A stretch of 64,000 nucleotides of DNA from Sipunculus nudus (taxonomy: Eukaryota > Annelida > Sipuncula > Golfingiida > Sipunculidae), in assembly GCA_026874595.1 (NCBI GenBank), contig CM049306.1, positions 92,683,642-92,747,641 on the forward strand, read 5' to 3'. Position 1 is the stretch's first letter; each line of letters opens with the position of its first letter. Below, in pieces: positions 60,111-64,000 of the stretch. Position numbers and translations under genes: made by a program. The notes below the pieces were generated by a model. The model was not told where the DNA came from. It did no database searches and worked only from the letters and a program-made list of their open reading frames with translations.

Positions 60111-61599
60111 GGCAGGGAGTGCAAGTCTTAAAAATCTATTCATGTTTATGTGTTTTGGTATCGTGTGTATGTCTTCAGCAAGACAAATTCCTGTATTTTA
60201 TATGGGCCTGATATATATATATATATATTATCTTAATTCTTTCATTTTAGTTGGTCATATATTAGAGTGTTTACATTCCATCATCCAACAGCTGTCAGTT
60301 CAGGATATTTTTGCAATGACCTTGATCGCCAAAAGTCGGGCTGATATTTGGTAAAATATAGATTGTTTTCTAATATTTTAAAATTCTATTTGTTAAATAA
60401 TGTGTAAGAAAGGTATTTGTTTCTCATTTTTAAAATTAATCTTCTACCCTATTCTACAATTTCTCCCTCAAAATGGAACTAATAAAATTTTCTAGGCAAA
60501 AAAAAAAAAAAAAATAGGGGGACATGGGGAGGCGGAGCGACCTATATTTTTCTCAGAAGGCGAGCATATATTGTGGTTATGTGGTTATGGATGACACAAT
60601 AGACAATAAAAGGGCAGAATGATTAATTACAACAAAAAACGTGTGGTGTAAAAGAGTACAACGAATCCGCGAGAACTGCCGCTGTGGTTATTATGTGGGA
60701 TACATTTTTAGGATCGGGAGTTAAGGGGCGCGAGCCGGCATCCCAGGATCTGTAGGCGTTCTGTTCTGTATCTTTATTCACGTTTTACTGTATTTAATAG
60801 TTCAGGGTTTAAAAGCATTTAAGCATGCTACATCCAGTCACCTTACACGCTCCAGAGGCAGCGGAAATCTTGCGTTTCTGAAGAAGCAACTGATTTTCTC
60901 GCTGCCTGCTTTGACCGTTTATGATACATTTAGACACCAGATGGTGGTTCGTTGTCCGCTGAAAAAAACGTGCGTATGATGTGACAAGCAGCCAACCAGA
61001 TGCCAATTAACAAACACTCGACAGGCATCTTGGCTCCGCCCATAGCTGCGCTTCAAGCGCCGCTTGATGAGTTTCCGGTCGAATTTTAATCGCTACCTCT
61101 GCATTCTCGCACCATCGACCGATTCGATTATGACATTATGACTATGTTAGCGTAGTCATGTATCTGTTGTCTGCAGAACTGAATCCAGCCAGCAAGGTGT
61201 GCACGGAGCCTTTGTTGTTACATTTCGTTTGAATTACAGCTCACCGGCCGGGGCGGCATCCTATGTGCCCAAGGCCCTAAGCAAACCACGTGTTGGCCAT
61301 TCTCTCTGAGCCTGTGGCCTGTTCAGACGGTTGCCGGGGCGATGAGCTGTCGCTAAAAACGAAATGAACAACATTGGCTCCCCGTATTCCTCGCTTGGCT
61401 GGTAAACCGTTTTGTCTTCCAGCACAGGGTCTCATCTGATTGGACAAAAATACAGTGGTCCCCTCTGGTGTAGCAATTCAGGATACGAGGTCAAGACAAA
61501 CAGCGCTTACGATATAGGTAGTAGGCCTATAGTTAAAGCGCTGTGTAAAGAGCGTAGTCACCTAAGTTCTTTTGCACACTTTGAAAATGGACTTCGCTG

Positions 61600-61935
61600 G
61601 CCAAAATTAATTTTGACTCGGGCAAACTTAGGGAAAGCAAACCTCCGCCTTGTGGACGTCCCTAATGTGGGATGCTCCAAAGATCAATGTGTGCTTTCGC
61701 TTGTTCGGCCATATTCCCAGTTTCATTCATGCATAAGTAAATGTTAATTTGTGAATTTCCTGAATCTGGATCATTTGTAGAATCTACACCGAAATCAAAT
61801 GGATTTTTCATTGGTCCATTCCAAAAATGCTCTTAAACTTTCATGGGGGTTCCGTTCAAAAACACAAACATACGAACAGGGATGAACGCATGCGCTCCTG
61901 GCGGAATCGATAACTCCTGCGTCACACACCGAATC
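61600..61935 (+). repeat. SINE-like dispersed repeat, copy 7
   Basis: Blocks AATGTGGGATGCTCC, CATATTCCCAGTTTCATTCA, GCATAAGTAAATGTTAATTT, ATCTACACCGAAATCAAATG, a GGTCCATTCC block and GGGATGAACGCATGCGCTCC follow in the same order as in copy 2. Confidence 0.65.
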
Positions 61936-62265
61936 CATGTTAGTAGTAAATAAATGGGCAGTTTTTTCGAGAACCAGATTCTCACTAATATCCGTCGCCG
62001 CCCTTGGTGATGACTCGAAACCCCTCGGCTGTATCCATTGGCTTCTAGCCTCGGTTGTATAAAGAGGGCCGACATGGAATGTATTCCGGCAAGGCCAGGT
62101 CAAGGCCAGGTCAACAACACACCTGTTGTGCTCTGTGTAAAACAATGTATACTGTGTATAGGTACTACTAGTTCGATGGCGGATCCAAGATGTTGCTGTT
62201 GAGGGGGCTCAATTGTACGGTGGCCCGTATAGGACATGCACAAAATTATTTTTATCTCAATCCCT

Positions 62266-62350
62266 CGCGTTAGTATGTCGTGGCCACGCGATAATTATCT
62301 CGTTCCCACGCGATAATTATCTTGTTCCGGCGCGATAGTATCTCGTGGCC
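62266..62350. repeat. short palindromic tandem repeat of ATCTCGTGGCCACG type
   Basis: Four units of 22-25 bp alternate CGTGGCCACGCGATAAT and TATCTCGTTCCCACGCGAT. Each holds the palindrome CGTGGCCACG or a one-base variant. This type of repeat is familiar to me from molluscan genomes; that recollection is not proof. Confidence 0.6.
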
Positions 62351-62570
62351 ACGCCATTGTTTTAAAGCCAAATCCAGGGTACATCAGCCTATCAGTTTCA
62401 GCTTGTAGTTATGATATCTATTTCTTCATAGTTATGTTTATTTTTTTACATAGACCAGTATGTGACACTCTCCCACCCCAACAGAGAATGTAACATTCGA
62501 TTTAACGTTAATTTTTTTATACTTCACGAGTTTCTGGACGCCGCTTTATGTACTGACGATGGTGGATTAT

Positions 62571-63460
62571 TTGGGTCATCTGGAGCAATTCCTTGACCGT
62601 GGAGAGGGGATGTTGGTTAAGTCGACTTGAACTCTAGGGCTCTGACCTGGACTCAACTAGCTTACTCCCTAGCTTAATTGGTCCCTTATGTGTAATTATT
62701 TCGCCATAGCTCAGATTTTTTAAATAAATATTTTTAAAGGTTCCTTTGTCATCAACCCTTTTTTTCTATGAGATGATCAGAACTTTCAGCAGAGTCTATT
62801 GTGACAACTAATGGACCACATTAAAAATAAGTGGTTTTGGACTACAACAAACGGCGGCCATTTTGGATTATAGAATAAAAATAGGTAAAAAAATACATTT
62901 GACATCAAATATCAATTCCTCGACCCCAGAAACCCAAGAATCCATATACTTAAAAAACAGCAAGCGAAACCGTTATAACAATAATTTTCAAAATGGAGGG
63001 TGGCATCCTTCTTGGATTTCGGGCTTTTCCCGGTTCCACACTCACTTTTGAGGGAGACACCATTGCCAGATTGTCAAATTAACATTGAGAGAAAACAAAT
63101 CGATGGAGTCACCCATAATGAGAGACTAGAGCCCATTATGGGTGTTGGGTGACAAGTATGAGAGAGCATGTTTTTAGCTAAAAATCGTCGGCCATCTAAA
63201 AATGTAAGGTCAATATAGGTCAACCTAAAAACCCCAAAATCCATATACGGAATAGTATTGCAAGCCAAACTATTGAAAAGATATATTGCAAAATGGTGCA
63301 TGGTGGCCATTTTGGATATCGGGCTGTCATGGATTCCGCCTACACTTTCACGAGGGACACCCTCGATAATTTTTATTAATCTACCTCCATAGAAGACAAA
63401 TGTACTGAAAAACAACCTTCGCTCTCCTCTATGGTAACGGAATTGCTCCAGATGACCCAA
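62571..63460. mobile_element. 890-bp element with terminal inverted repeats and an internal 300-bp duplication
   Basis: The ends are inverted repeats: 22 identical bases beginning TTGGGTCATCTGGAGC, then a weaker match for about 18 more. Inside, two units with period about 300 bp share ATCCATATAC, GCAAGC(G/C)AAAC, AAAATGG..GGTGG and GAGGGA(G)ACACC (for example AAATGG at 62991 and 63291). No transposase frame is present, so it would be non-autonomous. Target duplication not identified. Confidence 0.6.
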
Positions 63461-63494
63461 CTAGATAGCGTCTTAGCATTTGACTTTGTATGAG

Positions 63495-64000
63495 AGTCTC
63501 TGACGTAGCCGTGCATACCCGACTCAGTTGGCATTGATGTTTATAAGCCATGTGGGGGAATGCACTGCAACGGTCACCCATCCTGTTGCATAGATATCTT
63601 AGTAAATTAGCGATAATCTTAACATCAGGCTACGAGTGATGTATTTACACAAAAAAATGCATGTGTACTAATAAACGAAACTGAAAACCTGTCTCTATGA
63701 TAACGAGTCATCTCCTGCATCGCGTACGAGTTATCTCTCGTCCAGTAAGCCTTGCGAGCCATGCTTGTATTCATGCGGTCAGAAATTCAGAGGAGGTATT
63801 CATGCACAGGGATTTACCAGTATGCTGTGTTAAAACGGATTTTTTTCGCATACGGTAGGTGTCGTTAGAAATTATGCTAATAAAATAACGATTGGTCTGG
63901 TGTATGTCAAGTGACAGCGTACCTGTAGGCCATGAGGAGTGGTAAAAAATCCAAAGGTAATGTAACGCTAATACGCTTCTGTGGTCTCTCCAATAACAGA
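63495..64000 (+). repeat. dispersed ~500-bp repeat, copy 2 (runs to window edge)
   Basis: Colinear with 54270-54790. Shared blocks are CCCGACTCAGT, ATAATCTTAACATCAGGCTA, CTGTCTCTATGATAACGAGT, TGTATTCATGCGGTCAGAAA and GTCTGGTGTATGTCAAGTGA. The element probably continues beyond the window. Confidence 0.65.

Larger units (their letters stand above)
60111..62570. other. gene-poor stretch with repeats
   Basis: No exon recognised. It contains an A-run (60500-60516), a GC-richer unassigned part (60820-61420), a SINE-like copy (61600-61935) and an ATCTCG-type repeat (62266-62350). Confidence 0.5.

Noticed and set aside
61412-62145. open frames of 111 and 116 codons on opposite strands
   Set aside because: Both run through the SINE-like copy at 61600-61935, whose other copies are non-coding.
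63074-63460. 128-codon minus-strand open frame
   Set aside because: It lies wholly inside the inverted-repeat element, includes its terminal repeat, and resembles no transposase.

Overview
The window is eukaryotic genomic DNA. Coding sequence is cut into 70-285 bp exons with GT/AG boundaries, non-coding DNA is AT-rich and full of (AT)n, (GA)n and (GT)n microsatellites, and many short dispersed repeats and non-LTR retrotransposon scraps are present. The repeat types and the gene families (tandem ricin-B-type lectins, an expanded SLC18B1-like transporter cluster) fit a marine invertebrate, most likely a mollusc. That assignment is inference from style, not from a diagnostic gene.

Layout. 1-8.5 kb: AT-rich, no gene recognised. 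8.5-12.2 kb (minus): lectin gene A, four coding exons, 262 aa, two beta-trefoil domains; a possible orphan exon lies just downstream at 8466-8603. 12.2-25.2 kb: gene-poor, with a broken LINE reverse transcriptase (minus), a MITE-like element and SINE-like copies. 25.25-30.8 kb (minus): lectin gene B, a paralogue of A with the same four-exon plan and the same intron phases (1, 2, 1), 261 aa. 30.8-36.3 kb: repeats, including a GC-richer tract rich in CGTACGG/CGTGCGG-like words.

36.3-58.3 kb (plus): a cluster of SLC18B1-like major facilitator transporters in four states of preservation. Copy C has 11 intact exons but no recognisable N-terminal exons. A fragment with only the last three exons is broken. 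Copy D is complete: 13 exons, 507 aa, twelve predicted membrane spans and a C-terminal acidic dileucine motif. Copy E is a decayed, more divergent copy with frameshift, stop and lost splice sites. D carries an 893-bp solo LTR with a 4-bp target duplication in its fourth intron.

58.3-64 kb: no gene; LINE 3' remnant, SINE-like copy, an ATCTCG-type palindromic repeat, an 890-bp element with terminal inverted repeats, and a second copy of a ~500-bp dispersed repeat also found at 54.3 kb.

No RNA gene, CRISPR array, operon or prokaryotic feature was found. Exon boundaries were worked out by hand from splice signals, reading-frame continuity and paralogue comparison; the frame closes exactly over all exons of A, B, C and D. 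The lectins probably bind glycans. The transporter family is known for vesicular polyamine/monoamine export. Nothing in the sequence links the two groups functionally.
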